Assembly (NCBI RefSeq): GCF_012958305.1
Contig: NZ_JABBYO010000002.1
Location: 434,001-498,000 of the forward strand
Source: Tautonia rosea
GTDB taxonomy: Bacteria; Planctomycetota; Planctomycetia; Isosphaerales; Isosphaeraceae
Reading direction: 5' to 3'
Length of the DNA: 64,000 nt
Below, piece by piece: positions 7,969-16,388 of the stretch (its first letter is position 1; each line of letters opens with the position of its first letter). A program made the position numbers and the translations under genes. The notes below the pieces were generated by a model. It was not told the DNA's origin. It made no database searches and saw nothing but the letters and a program-made list of their open reading frames with translations.

Positions 7969-8976
7969 TCAACGCCCGCTCCAGTCCGCATGGGGGATGA
8001 GCTCGCCACCCCCGCGTGTCCCCAGCGCCCTCCATACCTCGTCGCGGATCCCGTTCGACACGAAGCGGACCGAGCCGTCGGCCATGCCGACGTTGACGCC
8101 GCCGGCGTGGTAGCTCCGGGCGGCGAAGACGCCGACCCCTCCCATATAGATCGTGCCGCAGTCGGGGACCGGGGAATTGGGCGGGACCGACGCGAAGAAG
8201 GCGGTATATTCCGCCCCCCCGAGCATCCAGGTCCGGCCGGCGTCGTGCTTGATCCGATCTCGATCGCTCACAAGGTTGCGTCGAGCGCAAAAATCGACCA
8301 GTTCGTCCACGCTGATCGTCAACGGATATCCCGCCGGCCCCTTCTGGATCCAGTCGCGATGGGGCCGATAAGTCGGCTCGCCAGGCGATCCCACGCCGAC
8401 CAGCTTCTCCGAGAAGGCGATCGTGTGCGTCAGACCGTCGGTGAATCCCCGCACGCCGGTCCCCTGATACGTGAAGCACCCGTCGTCGAAGCCCGACCGG
8501 CAGAAGCCGCAGACGCCCCGGTTCGCCCGGTAGTTCGTCGGGCCGAACGGATCCGGCGACGCCCATCCGTCCTCGGGGCACACAAACAAGGTGACGTGCC
8601 GACTTGCTGCGGTCATGTTCGCCCCGCGCTCGATCATCCGCAAAGACATGGTGGGAACGTTGAAATTGATCGAGTCGTAGATTGGCTCCTGCTCGAGCAC
8701 GCTCAGCAACGCGACGTGGGCAGAGAGGTTCACGTAAGTAGGGCCGTTCAAGTTGGGTACGCCGATGTGGTGGCCGAGCGGTGACGGGGGGAAGACGTCC
8801 CAGGCCCCCTGATAGGCATGCATCGCCAGGCCGAGTTGCTTGAGATTGTTCGCGCACCGAGCGCGTCGGGCCTCCGCGCGTGCCGATTGAACCGCGGGCA
8901 GCATCAGGCTTGCCAGCAGACCAAGGATTCCAATGACGACCATCAATTCGATCAGCGTCAGGCCCGGACGTCTCAT
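7969..8976 (-). CDS. DUF1559 domain pseudopilin-like protein
   Basis: The start is the ATG at 8976, because GGGAGG lies 4-9 bases upstream; an in-frame ATG 12 bases earlier would bury that site. The 335-residue product opens with the type IV pilin-like prepilin sequence RPGLTLIELMVVIGILG, containing the conserved Glu5. It continues with RRARCANNLKQLGLAMHAY, the signature after the pilin helix in planctomycete DUF1559 proteins. The C-terminal H-x-GG-x-N block (YHAGGVNVGMADGSVRFV) is also typical. Members are exported by a type II secretion/pilin-like route and are present in large families in planctomycetes; their function is not established. It leads a probable two-gene minus-strand operon. 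Confidence 0.93.
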   Translation of the reverse strand: MRRPGLTLIELMVVIGILGLLASLMLPAVQSARAEARRARCANNLKQLGLAMHAYQGAWDVFPPSPLGHHIGVPNLNGPTYVNLSAHVALLSVLEQEPIYDSINFNVPTMSLRMIERGANMTAASRHVTLFVCPEDGWASPDPFGPTNYRANRGVCGFCRSGFDDGCFTYQGTGVRGFTDGLTHTIAFSEKLVGVGSPGEPTYRPHRDWIQKGPAGYPLTISVDELVDFCARRNLVSDRDRIKHDAGRTWMLGGAEYTAFFASVPPNSPVPDCGTIYMGGVGVFAARSYHAGGVNVGMADGSVRFVSNGIRDEVWRALGTRGGGELIPHADWSGR

Positions 8977-9090
8977 CGGTCCTCCCATCGCAATCCGAGT
9001 TCTTGAATTCTGGATGCGACCGTGCGTCAGGATTCACCAACTCTTATCGGCGGCAACTTCGTCGCGTCCGGCCAGCATTTCCCGGGAACG

Positions 9091-9237
9091 TCAAGGCCGA
9101 TTCACGCCGGCCGCGATCCGGATCGGGACAACCATGTGATCTTCCGAGCCTGGATCGCGAATGGTCAGCCGTGCCGACCCCTCGATTTGCCCGGCTTCGA
9201 TCCCGCCGAGGGTGACGGTCACCCCCCCGCTGCCCGA
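9091..9237 (-). pseudogene. Possible in-frame continuation of the upstream membrane-protein gene after a TGA
   Basis: Directly after the TGA (9238-9240) of the next gene upstream, the same reading frame stays open for 48 codons and reads SGSGGVTVTLGGIEAGQIEG... before ending at TGA 9091-9093. The sequence reads like a beta-rich protein tail. It could be the original C-terminus cut off by a nonsense change, or chance openness in GC-rich DNA. The remaining gap to 8977 shows nothing else. Confidence 0.25.
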
Positions 9238-9738
9238 TCACCCCGCCAGGTTCAACGTCACGCACACCAGCAACGGCAGGCCGATCGCCACCGCACACAG
9301 GACCGCTCCCGCGACCGAGAGAATCACTCCCCTTCGCCGCGGCTTTCGCTGTTCCAAGGCGACCCCCGCCCCCCCGAGGCCGATCCCAACCAGGACCATC
9401 ACCGCACAGGTTTTCGAGGGGACTTCGATCCTCCTCCCCTCGACTTTCACCGGCGTTGCAACCAACCTGTTCGTCCAGGGGCTCCGCGAATACTCAACAT
9501 CGTCGACCACCATGATCGAATATGGCTCGGTCCAGCCTGGCACCGGCCTGTCGAGCAACCCCGACACCGCCACGAACAGGACGAACGAACCGATCGCAAT
9601 CGACAGGACGCCGAACATCAGCGACCCCATCCCCTCCTGAACCCGGCCCTCCTTCTTCCTTTTCCGCTCGTCACGCTCCCGGATCGCCCGGATCAGGTCA
9701 ACGGACGGCGCCGATCCCCCTCGACGATCCTCGCTCAT
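9238..9738 (-). CDS. Hypothetical membrane protein, three transmembrane segments
   Basis: The start is the ATG at 9738 (MSEDRRGGSAP), 7 bases after an AAGGAG site; the six extra codons upstream contain that site. The 166-residue product has a charged cytoplasmic N-terminus (RAIRERDERKRKKEG), a hydrophobic segment at about 42-62, an extracytoplasmic loop and two further hydrophobic segments at about 107-125 and 137-160. I recognise no family. Its 5' end overlaps the 3' end of the preceding secreted-protein gene by 41 bases, so the two are probably co-transcribed. See the separate entry on the in-frame sequence beyond its stop. Confidence 0.7.
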   Translation of the reverse strand: MSEDRRGGSAPSVDLIRAIRERDERKRKKEGRVQEGMGSLMFGVLSIAIGSFVLFVAVSGLLDRPVPGWTEPYSIMVVDDVEYSRSPWTNRLVATPVKVEGRRIEVPSKTCAVMVLVGIGLGGAGVALEQRKPRRRGVILSVAGAVLCAVAIGLPLLVCVTLNLAG

Positions 9739-10252
9739 GCGTTGCTCCTTGATCATTCCGCCCGTCCGACGACCGAGAGAGTTCGTTGAGTTTCGGACCC
9801 CGTTTGACCTGCTCGACGGCGATGTACTCGATCCGGTCTGCGGCGATTACCCGAGGGTCGAGCGAGAAGACGGACGAGCGCACGTTGGTGTGCCTGTTGC
9901 TCAGCCCGCTGGCTTCGTCCCGCTCGGGGAGATACCGCTTGCCTGCGGCCTCGAAGACCACGATGCGGAATTCTGGGGCGTTGGGATCCGGCAACCCTTG
10001 CCCAGCAACGATGCAGTGGATACGCAGCACCTCACCATTGGTGTCGACGACGGAGAATCCACTGATGACCTGATCCTCTCGGGCCACACCCCAGTCATGG
10101 CCGACCCGGAACTTCTGAGGGAAAATCAACTCCCAGCCAGGTTCCTTGGCGAACTTCGGGCGCTCATGAGCGGGTACTTCCCTAAGCACCTCCTCGACCT
10201 GAACTTGTTGCACGAGTGTGGACGCCAGGAACACGAGCGCAATCGTTGTCAT
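9698..10252 (-). CDS. Secreted hypothetical protein
   Basis: The ATG at 10252 is chosen because GGAGGG lies about 5 bases upstream and the product then starts with an export-like stretch (MTTIALVFLASTLVQQVQVEE). The frame extends 36 codons further upstream without such signals. The 184-residue protein contains WELIFPQKFRVGHDWGVAR, ISGFSVVDTNGEVLRIHCIV and RIVVFEAAGKRYLPERD, suggesting a small beta-rich periplasmic domain, but no family is recognised. It overlaps the downstream membrane-protein gene by 41 bases and is divergent from the C1 gene cluster. Confidence 0.6.
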   Translation of the reverse strand: MTTIALVFLASTLVQQVQVEEVLREVPAHERPKFAKEPGWELIFPQKFRVGHDWGVAREDQVISGFSVVDTNGEVLRIHCIVAGQGLPDPNAPEFRIVVFEAAGKRYLPERDEASGLSNRHTNVRSSVFSLDPRVIAADRIEYIAVEQVKRGPKLNELSRSSDGRNDQGATHERGSSRGIGAVR

Positions 10253-10507
10253 CGATCCCTCCTGCATGATCGAGGGAAGGGAAGCCCATCGCCGGCGTTG
10301 CGAATCACTGAATGGATGTCGCCAAAGCACGTCGATTGACCGGCCCTCCCTGTCCTTCAATCCTCAACCGTACGTCGCCAGAAAACCAGACGGCGTTGGA
10401 CCCGAGACGCTTGTTGCCATCAAGGACAAACACTATCTGGCATGATCGGATGATTGGTGATCTTCACCCAGGCGCCACCCGACCGTCAAGCGAATTTCGA
10501 AGGGCCG

Positions 10508-10538
10508 TTGACGATCGGCCGGGGGCAAGTGCGACAAT
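10508..10538 (+). promoter_or_regulatory. Candidate promoter of the C1 (H4MPT) gene cluster
   Basis: TTGACG (10508-10513) and GACAAT (10533-10538) are separated by 19 bases. If used, transcription would begin at or very near the ATG at 10545, giving an almost leaderless message. The 292-base divergent gap 10253-10544 holds no other gene I can support. Motif matching only. Confidence 0.3.
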
Positions 10539-10544
10539 CAGAGG

Positions 10545-11975
10545 ATGCCCCACCGCGACGGCCCCCGCATCTTGTTCGTCACCGGCCGCCTGGCGGAGTT
10601 CGCGCTCCGGCAGGTGCTCGATGACCTCGCGCCGAGGGCGAACATCAGGGCCGAGGTCGCCGTCTTGCCGATCACCGTCGCGGCCCTGATGCCGCCGAAG
10701 TGGATCGCCAGGCACCTGCAAGTTCCCGAGGGGGTCGATCGCGTCATCCTGCCCGGCATGTGCAAGGGGGACCTGGCCCCGGTGGTCGAGAAGGTGGCCC
10801 CCGTGCCCGTCGAGCGCGGCCCGGACGACCTGCGCGACCTGCCGCGTGCCTTCGGCCTCGACTGCCCGAAGGCTGACGGCTACGGTGCCTTCGACATCGA
10901 GATCCTCGCCGAGATCAACCACGCCCCGACCCTCCCGATCGACGCATTACTCGTCCAGGCCGACCGCTTCCGCACCGAAGGGGCCGACCGGATCGACCTC
11001 GGCTGCGACCCCGGAGGCCCCTGGCTCGGCGTCGGCGAGGCGGTGGCCGGGCTCCGCGAGCAGGGCCACCGCGTCTCGGTCGATAGCTTCGATCCCGTCG
11101 AGGTCGGGCGCGCCGTCGCCGCCGGGGCCGACCTGGTGCTGAGCGTCAACGGGTCGAACCGCGACCGGGCCCGCGACTGGGGCGTCGAGGTCGTCGTCAT
11201 CCCCGATCAGGTCGGCACGCTCGACGGCCTGGACGCATCGGTCGAATTCCTCACGAAGCACGGCATTCCCTTCCGCCTCGACCCGATCATCGAGCCGATC
11301 GGCTTCGGCTTCGCCGCCTCGCTCGGCCGTTACCTGGAAACGCGTCGCCGCTACCCCGATGCCCCCATGATGATGGGCATCGGCAACCTGACCGAACTGA
11401 CGGACGTCGATTCGAGCGGCATGAACGTCGCGCTGATCGGCTTCTGCCAGGAGCTTCGCGTCGGCTCCGTCCTGACCACCGCCGTCATCAACTGGGCGCG
11501 ATCGTCCGTCCGGGAGATCGACCTGGCCCGCCGACTTGCCTATCATGCGGTGACGAACAAGACGTTGCCGAAGCACCTGGAGCCCGGCCTGGTGATGCTC
11601 CGCGATCCGAAGATCCCCACCTTCGGCCCCGAGAATCTCCGGGAACTCCAGCGCCGCATCAAGGACCCGAACTGGCGCATCTTCGCCGAGGACGGCATGA
11701 TCTACGCCCTCAATCATCAGCATTTCCTCTCCGATTCCGACCCCTTCGCCCTCTTCGACCGCATGGGGGTCGATGAGCCGTCGCACGCCTTTTACCTCGG
11801 CTACGAGCTGGCCAAGGCAAAGACAGCTTTGACCCTCGGCAAGCACTACCGTCAGGACCAGGCCCTCGACTGGGGATTCCTCACCGAGCCCGAGGTCAGC
11901 GCCGTCGATCGCCGGAAGTGGGAACGCGAACTCCACCGCCGCCACGAGGGCGGGGCAGGGGGGCTCGGCTCGTGA
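10545..11975 (+). CDS. DUF6513 / dihydropteroate synthase-related protein of the H4MPT cluster
   Basis: The 476-residue cytoplasmic protein has an N-terminal domain (about 1-120, ILFVTGRLAEFALRQVLDDL, PGMCKGDL) followed by a TIM-barrel-like dihydropteroate synthase-related half. That half contains GADRIDLGCDPGG, VSVDSFDP and LVLSVNGSN, equivalents of the pterin-binding loops. A C-terminal part from about 345 (ARRLAYHAVTNKTLPKHLEPGL) is characteristic of the archaeal/bacterial dihydropteroate synthase-related family. The family occurs with H4MPT enzymes and is thought to join pterin and ribosylaminobenzene precursors, though I infer this role from context. It is the first gene of the cluster and overlaps the next by 4 bases (GTGA). 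Confidence 0.85.
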   Translation: MPHRDGPRILFVTGRLAEFALRQVLDDLAPRANIRAEVAVLPITVAALMPPKWIARHLQVPEGVDRVILPGMCKGDLAPVVEKVAPVPVERGPDDLRDLPRAFGLDCPKADGYGAFDIEILAEINHAPTLPIDALLVQADRFRTEGADRIDLGCDPGGPWLGVGEAVAGLREQGHRVSVDSFDPVEVGRAVAAGADLVLSVNGSNRDRARDWGVEVVVIPDQVGTLDGLDASVEFLTKHGIPFRLDPIIEPIGFGFAASLGRYLETRRRYPDAPMMMGIGNLTELTDVDSSGMNVALIGFCQELRVGSVLTTAVINWARSSVREIDLARRLAYHAVTNKTLPKHLEPGLVMLRDPKIPTFGPENLRELQRRIKDPNWRIFAEDGMIYALNHQHFLSDSDPFALFDRMGVDEPSHAFYLGYELAKAKTALTLGKHYRQDQALDWGFLTEPEVSAVDRRKWERELHRRHEGGAGGLGS

Positions 11976-13588
11976 TCCTCGAAGGCATCGTCACTACCCT
12001 CGGCCCCGACGGCTCCCTCAACATCGCCCCGATGGGGCCGATCGTCGAATCCCCCACGCTCGACCGCTTCACCCTCCGCCCCTACACCTCCTCGACCACC
12101 TACCGCAACCTGAAGGCCCTCGGCGAAGGGGTCCTCCACGTCACCGACGACGTCCTCATGATCGCCCGGGGCGCGATCGGCCGCCTCAACGACGCCCCCA
12201 CCCGCCCGGCCGACGTTGTCAAGGGTCGGATTCTCACGAGCAGTTGCCGATACGTCGAATTTCGCGTCACCCAGCTCGACGACCGCGACGAACGCACCAC
12301 CATCCATTGCGAGGCCGTCGCCCGGGGCACCCTCCGCGACTTCTTCGGCCTCAACCGCGCCAAGCATGCCGTCGTCGAGGCCGCCATCCTCGCCACCCGG
12401 ACCGATTTCCTCCACTTGCCCGAAATCCTGGAGCAGTACGACCGCTTTTCCGTCCTCATCGACAAGACCGCCGGACCCGATGAAGAAAAAGCCTTCGCAC
12501 TCTTGCGCGATCATGTCCATGCCATTGCCCGTCGTCGAGGCGTGCCGATTCCCGGTTCTTCCGACGTGGTCGTCCCCCGAGCCGTCTGCATCCAGACCCC
12601 CAGCCGCTTGCACTTCGGCCCGCTTGCCTGGGGACCGGAGGCAGGACGTCGCTTCGGTGGCGTGGGCCTGATGATCGAGCAACCGGGCGTCGAACTCCGT
12701 GCCCAGCGTAGCGACGAATGGGCGATCACCGGCATGATGGGCCAGCGCCCCCGCGTCTCCGACTTCTCCTCCCGCGTCCTCTTCCAGCTCGCCCGCAAGA
12801 TGGACCGTGCCCGGGCGATGGCCACCCACATCCACATGGACCGCGCGATCCCCGAGCACGTTGGCCTCGGCTCCGGCACCCAGCTCGGCCTGGCGGTCGC
12901 AAGGGCGATTACCCTGCTGAACGGCAAAGGGGATTTACCTGTCCAGCGCCTGGCGCAACTCGCTGGCCGGGGGGCACGGTCGGGCATCGGCATCCTTGGA
13001 TTTGAACGCGGCGGCCTGATCGTCGACGGCGGCCATCGTGCCTCCGGGGCGATCCCTCCCCTCGTCGCCCGCGCCACCCTCCCCGACGACTGGGCCGTCC
13101 TCGTCGCCATCCCGACTGCCCCTCCCGGCCTCCACGGCGAGGCCGAACGCCTCGCCTTCCGCGACCTCCCCCCCATGCCCGATTCCCTCTCCGATCGCCT
13201 CTGCCGCCTCGTCCTGCTCGGCTTGCTCCCCGCGGTGGCCGAGCGTGATCTCCCCGCCTTCGGCGCCGCCCTCGTCGAAATCCAATCCCACGTCGGCGAC
13301 TGGTTCTCCCCCGCCCAGGGCGGACGCTTCGCCTGCCCTGAGGTCGAGCAACTCGCCCGCTTCCTCTCCGATCGCCAGCTCCACGGCGTCGGCCAAAGCT
13401 CCTGGGGACCCGCCCTCTACGCCTTCGACAACGGCCCGCCCGACCGACGCGATGCCCTGCTCGCCGAACTCCGCGACCGCTTCTCCCTCCGCCCCTCCCG
13501 ATGCTTCTGGACCCGCGCCTCTTCCTCTGGAGCCTCCTGGGAATCGATTGACCCGCTCCCCACCGACCTCCTCGCCTCTGGCCACTGA
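11972..13588 (+). CDS. DUF447 domain fused to beta-ribofuranosylaminobenzene 5'-phosphate synthase
   Basis: The GTG at 11972 overlaps the upstream stop as GTGA and is preceded by a G-run; the frame is open earlier but only inside the upstream gene. The 538-residue product has two parts. Residues 1 to about 190 (VILEGIVTTLGPDGSLNIAPMG, LRPYTSSTTYRNL) are the DUF447 flavin-reductase-like domain. From about 203 (CIQTPSRLHFGPL) it is a GHMP-kinase-fold beta-RFAP synthase, with the glycine loop PEHVGLGSGTQLGLAVARA and the C-terminal GVGQSSWGPALYAF block. Beta-RFAP synthase condenses PRPP with 4-hydroxybenzoate or p-aminobenzoate in H4MPT synthesis. The two domains are normally separate genes in the clusters I know. 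The linker (about 190-203) is short. Confidence 0.85.
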   Translation: MILEGIVTTLGPDGSLNIAPMGPIVESPTLDRFTLRPYTSSTTYRNLKALGEGVLHVTDDVLMIARGAIGRLNDAPTRPADVVKGRILTSSCRYVEFRVTQLDDRDERTTIHCEAVARGTLRDFFGLNRAKHAVVEAAILATRTDFLHLPEILEQYDRFSVLIDKTAGPDEEKAFALLRDHVHAIARRRGVPIPGSSDVVVPRAVCIQTPSRLHFGPLAWGPEAGRRFGGVGLMIEQPGVELRAQRSDEWAITGMMGQRPRVSDFSSRVLFQLARKMDRARAMATHIHMDRAIPEHVGLGSGTQLGLAVARAITLLNGKGDLPVQRLAQLAGRGARSGIGILGFERGGLIVDGGHRASGAIPPLVARATLPDDWAVLVAIPTAPPGLHGEAERLAFRDLPPMPDSLSDRLCRLVLLGLLPAVAERDLPAFGAALVEIQSHVGDWFSPAQGGRFACPEVEQLARFLSDRQLHGVGQSSWGPALYAFDNGPPDRRDALLAELRDRFSLRPSRCFWTRASSSGASWESIDPLPTDLLASGH

Positions 13589-13674
13589 GCCACCGGCGCA
13601 TTGCCCGACCTGTGCTCCCCCGCTATCGTTTTCGGAAGCGATCCACCCACGGTCGACTGCCCCCAAGGCCTCCC

Positions 13675-14499
13675 ATGCCTCTGACACTTTCCTGGACCGA
13701 CGCCACCACCCTCCCCGTCGCCTCCGACGCCCTCCGCGCCGATGGCCTGGCGGGCCTTTCTCCTGTTGAAGCCGCCTCGCTTCCCGCTCGCATCGGCAAC
13801 CAACCCGCCACGCTCGGCGACCTGTTCCGCATCGAGGGAGACGCCTCGCACGGCCCTCACCGTCTCGGAGGCGATCTCCGCCACGTCCGAGGCATCGGCG
13901 CGGGCATGGTTACAGGCTCCTTGATCGTCGAAGGGGATGTCGGACCCTACTTCGCTGCGGCGATGGCCGGCGGCTCGATCACCCTCATCGGCTCCGCCTC
14001 CACCTGGGCCGGGGCCGAGATGCGTGGCGGACGCTTGCACATCCGTGGATCAACCGGCGACTACCTCGGCGCGGCCGAACCCGGCAGCCGTCGCGGCATG
14101 CGAGAGGGCATGATCCTCGTCGAAGGCCCCGTCGGTGCCGAGGTCGGCCTGGCCATGCGCCGCGGTCTGATCGCCGTCACCGGTTCGAGCGGCCCCGGCC
14201 TCGGTCGCGGCCTGATCGCCGGAACGATCCTCTCCCTCGGCCCTGTCGGCCGCCTGGCCGGATCAGGGATGAAGCGGGGGACACTCGCCCTGGTCGACCC
14301 CGGCCCCGACTTCGAACCTCTGGCCACGTTCGCCGCCTCGGGTCGATATCGTTTCCCGTTCCTGGCGATCTATCTTCGGTTCCTCCGTGATCAAGGATTC
14401 CCGATCCCTCCCGGACTGGAATCCCGCGCATTCGATCGGTACAACGGGGATCTGCTCGACGGCGGCCAGGGGGAACTCTTGACCCTCGCCCCTGTCTGA
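13675..14499 (+). CDS. fhcC: Formylmethanofuran dehydrogenase/formyltransferase-hydrolase complex subunit C
   Basis: The 274-residue protein from the ATG at 13675 carries a long run of beta-helix turns of the form G-x-x-x-G-x-I-x-V-x-G, for example GMVTGSLIVEGDVG, MRGGRLHIRGSTGDYLGA and MREGMILVEGPVGAEVG. This is the FwdC/FhcC fold shared with the glutamate synthase C-terminal domain. In bacteria FhcC is part of the Fhc complex that releases formate from formyl-H4MPT through methanofuran. Subunits A, B and D are not nearby, although they are usually adjacent in methylotrophs. The frame is open 21 codons further upstream, but homology begins at MPLTLSW. Mch follows after 37 bases. Confidence 0.88.
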   Translation: MPLTLSWTDATTLPVASDALRADGLAGLSPVEAASLPARIGNQPATLGDLFRIEGDASHGPHRLGGDLRHVRGIGAGMVTGSLIVEGDVGPYFAAAMAGGSITLIGSASTWAGAEMRGGRLHIRGSTGDYLGAAEPGSRRGMREGMILVEGPVGAEVGLAMRRGLIAVTGSSGPGLGRGLIAGTILSLGPVGRLAGSGMKRGTLALVDPGPDFEPLATFAASGRYRFPFLAIYLRFLRDQGFPIPPGLESRAFDRYNGDLLDGGQGELLTLAPV

Positions 14500-14536
14500 C
14501 TCCCTCACGCGACCCCGCCCAGCCCCCGGACGCCCG

Positions 14537-15490
14537 ATGAACCTGAACGCCCGAGCCGCCCGTCGGACCGACTTCCTCATCGCTCACGCCCTGGAACGTC
14601 GAGTCCGCGTGGTTGACGTGCCTGGAGGCGGCCGGGTCGTCGATTGCGGCGTCGAGACTCCGGGCGGCCTCCTTGCCGGGCTCGACCTCGCCCGCATCTG
14701 CATGGCCGACCTCGCCGAGATCACCCTCGCCCCCGGCGAGGTGGAGGGTATTGCCTGCCCGACAATCCAGGTCGCCACCGACCACCCCGTCGCCTCCTGC
14801 CTTGCCAGCCAGTACGCCGGCTGGCAGATCGCCCTCAGCAAATTCTTCGCCATGGGCTCCGGGCCAATGCGGGCGGCATGGGGACATGAAGATCTATTCA
14901 GCACCATCGGATTCCGCGAGGACGCCGATGCCGTCGTCGGCGTCCTTGAAGGCCGCTCGCTGCCCACCGCCGAGGTCATCGCCCACGTCGCGCAATCGTG
15001 CCGCGTTGCTCCCTCGGCCGTCACTTTGCTGATCGCCCCGACCGCCAGCCTCGCCGGTGGGGTTCAGGTCGTTGCTCGATCCGTCGAAACATGCTTGCAT
15101 AAGCTCCACGAACTGAAGTTCGACCTTTCCCGGATCGTCTCCGGTTTCGGCACCGCTCCGCTGCCACCGGTGGCCTCCGACGATCTGAAGGCCATCGGCC
15201 GGACCAACGACGCCATCCTCTACGGCGCCCGCGTCGTGCTCGATGTCACGGGCGACGACGACTCGCTCCGCGCCCTCGGCCCGAAGGTCCCGTCCTCCTC
15301 CTCCCGCGACCACGGCGAGCCTTTTGCCGACATCTTCGCCCGCTACAACCACGACTTCTACGCCGTCGATCCCCACCTGTTCAGCCCCGCCGAGGTCGCC
15401 TTCCGCAACCTCCAGACGGGTCATTCGTTCGCCTTCGGCCGCCTCGAACCCGCCGTGCTCGCCCGATCCTTCGGCACCGAGGGCGCATGA
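14537..15490 (+). CDS. mch: Methenyltetrahydromethanopterin cyclohydrolase
   Basis: The 317-residue cytoplasmic protein matches Mch over its length. It begins MNLNARAAR, then has VVDCGVETPGG, the conserved block TDHPVASCLASQYAGWQI, AMGSGPMRA, and the C-terminal ARYNHDFYAVDPHLFSPAEV. The enzyme hydrolyses 5,10-methenyl-H4MPT to 5-formyl-H4MPT in the oxidative C1 branch from formaldehyde. Its length is normal for the family. It lies between fhcC and a RimK-like ligase gene (7 bases downstream), consistent with one transcript. No obvious ribosome binding site precedes the ATG. Confidence 0.93.
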   Translation: MNLNARAARRTDFLIAHALERRVRVVDVPGGGRVVDCGVETPGGLLAGLDLARICMADLAEITLAPGEVEGIACPTIQVATDHPVASCLASQYAGWQIALSKFFAMGSGPMRAAWGHEDLFSTIGFREDADAVVGVLEGRSLPTAEVIAHVAQSCRVAPSAVTLLIAPTASLAGGVQVVARSVETCLHKLHELKFDLSRIVSGFGTAPLPPVASDDLKAIGRTNDAILYGARVVLDVTGDDDSLRALGPKVPSSSSRDHGEPFADIFARYNHDFYAVDPHLFSPAEVAFRNLQTGHSFAFGRLEPAVLARSFGTEGA

Positions 15491-15497
15491 CCGGCCC

Positions 15498-16388
15498 ATG
15501 CCCCCGCACCTCGTCGCCCTCGTCTCCGGGACCGGCTGGCATGTCCAGGATCTCATCCGAGCATCCCAGGTCGTCGGCTGCCGCCTCGACCCGCTCCCGT
15601 TCCCCTCGCTCGCGGCCCGAATCGGCGGAGGGCCTGCCCGCATCGAGGCCCGCCAGGTCAACCTGCTCGGCGTCGATGGCGTGCTCGTCCGCATGATGCC
15701 CCCCGGCTCTTTGGAGCAGGTCGTCTACCGGATGGACGCCCTGCATCGCCTGGAAGCCCGCGGCATCCCGGTGTTGAACCCCCCCCGGGCCGTCGAGGCT
15801 GCCGTCGACAAGTATCTCTCGCTCGCGAAGCTCGACGCCGCCGGCCTCCCCGTCCCGCCCACCTGGGTCGGTGAGTCGGCCCGAGACGCGATGGACGCCT
15901 TCCACGCCCTTGGCGGCGATGTCGTCCTCAAACCCCTCTTCGGGGCCGAGGGCCGCGGCCTCGTCCGCCTCTCCAACCCCGACCTCGCCCTTCGAGCGTT
16001 TCGGGCAATGGAACGAATCGATGCTGTTCTGTATGTGCAACAACACATTCCGAACAACGGCCACGACCTCCGCGCTTTCGTCCTGAATGGCCGGGTCCTT
16101 GGCGCAATCCGCCGCACCGCCCCCGATGGCCAGTGGCGCACCAATGTCTCCCTCGGCGGCCGTGCCGAGGCCCTTCTCCTCGACCCCGAGGCCGAGCGTC
16201 TCGCCCTCCGTGCTGCCCAATCCGTCGGCGCCCGCATGGCCGGTGTCGACCTGCTTCCCGACTCCCGCACCGGCCGTCTTGTCGTCCTCGAAGTCAACGC
16301 AGTCCCCGGCTGGCGGGCCCTCTCCGCGGCAACCGGCATCGACGTGGCCGCCGCCCTCCTCGACGATCTCATTCGGTGGCATCGATGA
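15498..16388 (+). CDS. RimK-type ATP-grasp ligase of the H4MPT cluster
   Basis: The 296-residue product starts at the ATG at 15498, 7 bases after the mch stop; an earlier open frame lies inside mch. It has the ATP-grasp features of the RimK group: NPPRAVEAAVDKYLSLAKL, DVVLKPLFGAEGRGLVRL, YVQQHIPNNGHDLRAFVLNG, and the metal-binding end LVVLEVNAVPGWRAL. RimK-type ligases add glutamate or similar amino acids. MptN of methanogens glutamylates H4MPT, and the position here suggests tail modification of the pterin or methanofuran cofactor. The exact substrate is inferred. It overlaps the next gene by 4 bases (ATGA). Confidence 0.8.
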   Translation: MPPHLVALVSGTGWHVQDLIRASQVVGCRLDPLPFPSLAARIGGGPARIEARQVNLLGVDGVLVRMMPPGSLEQVVYRMDALHRLEARGIPVLNPPRAVEAAVDKYLSLAKLDAAGLPVPPTWVGESARDAMDAFHALGGDVVLKPLFGAEGRGLVRLSNPDLALRAFRAMERIDAVLYVQQHIPNNGHDLRAFVLNGRVLGAIRRTAPDGQWRTNVSLGGRAEALLLDPEAERLALRAAQSVGARMAGVDLLPDSRTGRLVVLEVNAVPGWRALSAATGIDVAAALLDDLIRWHR

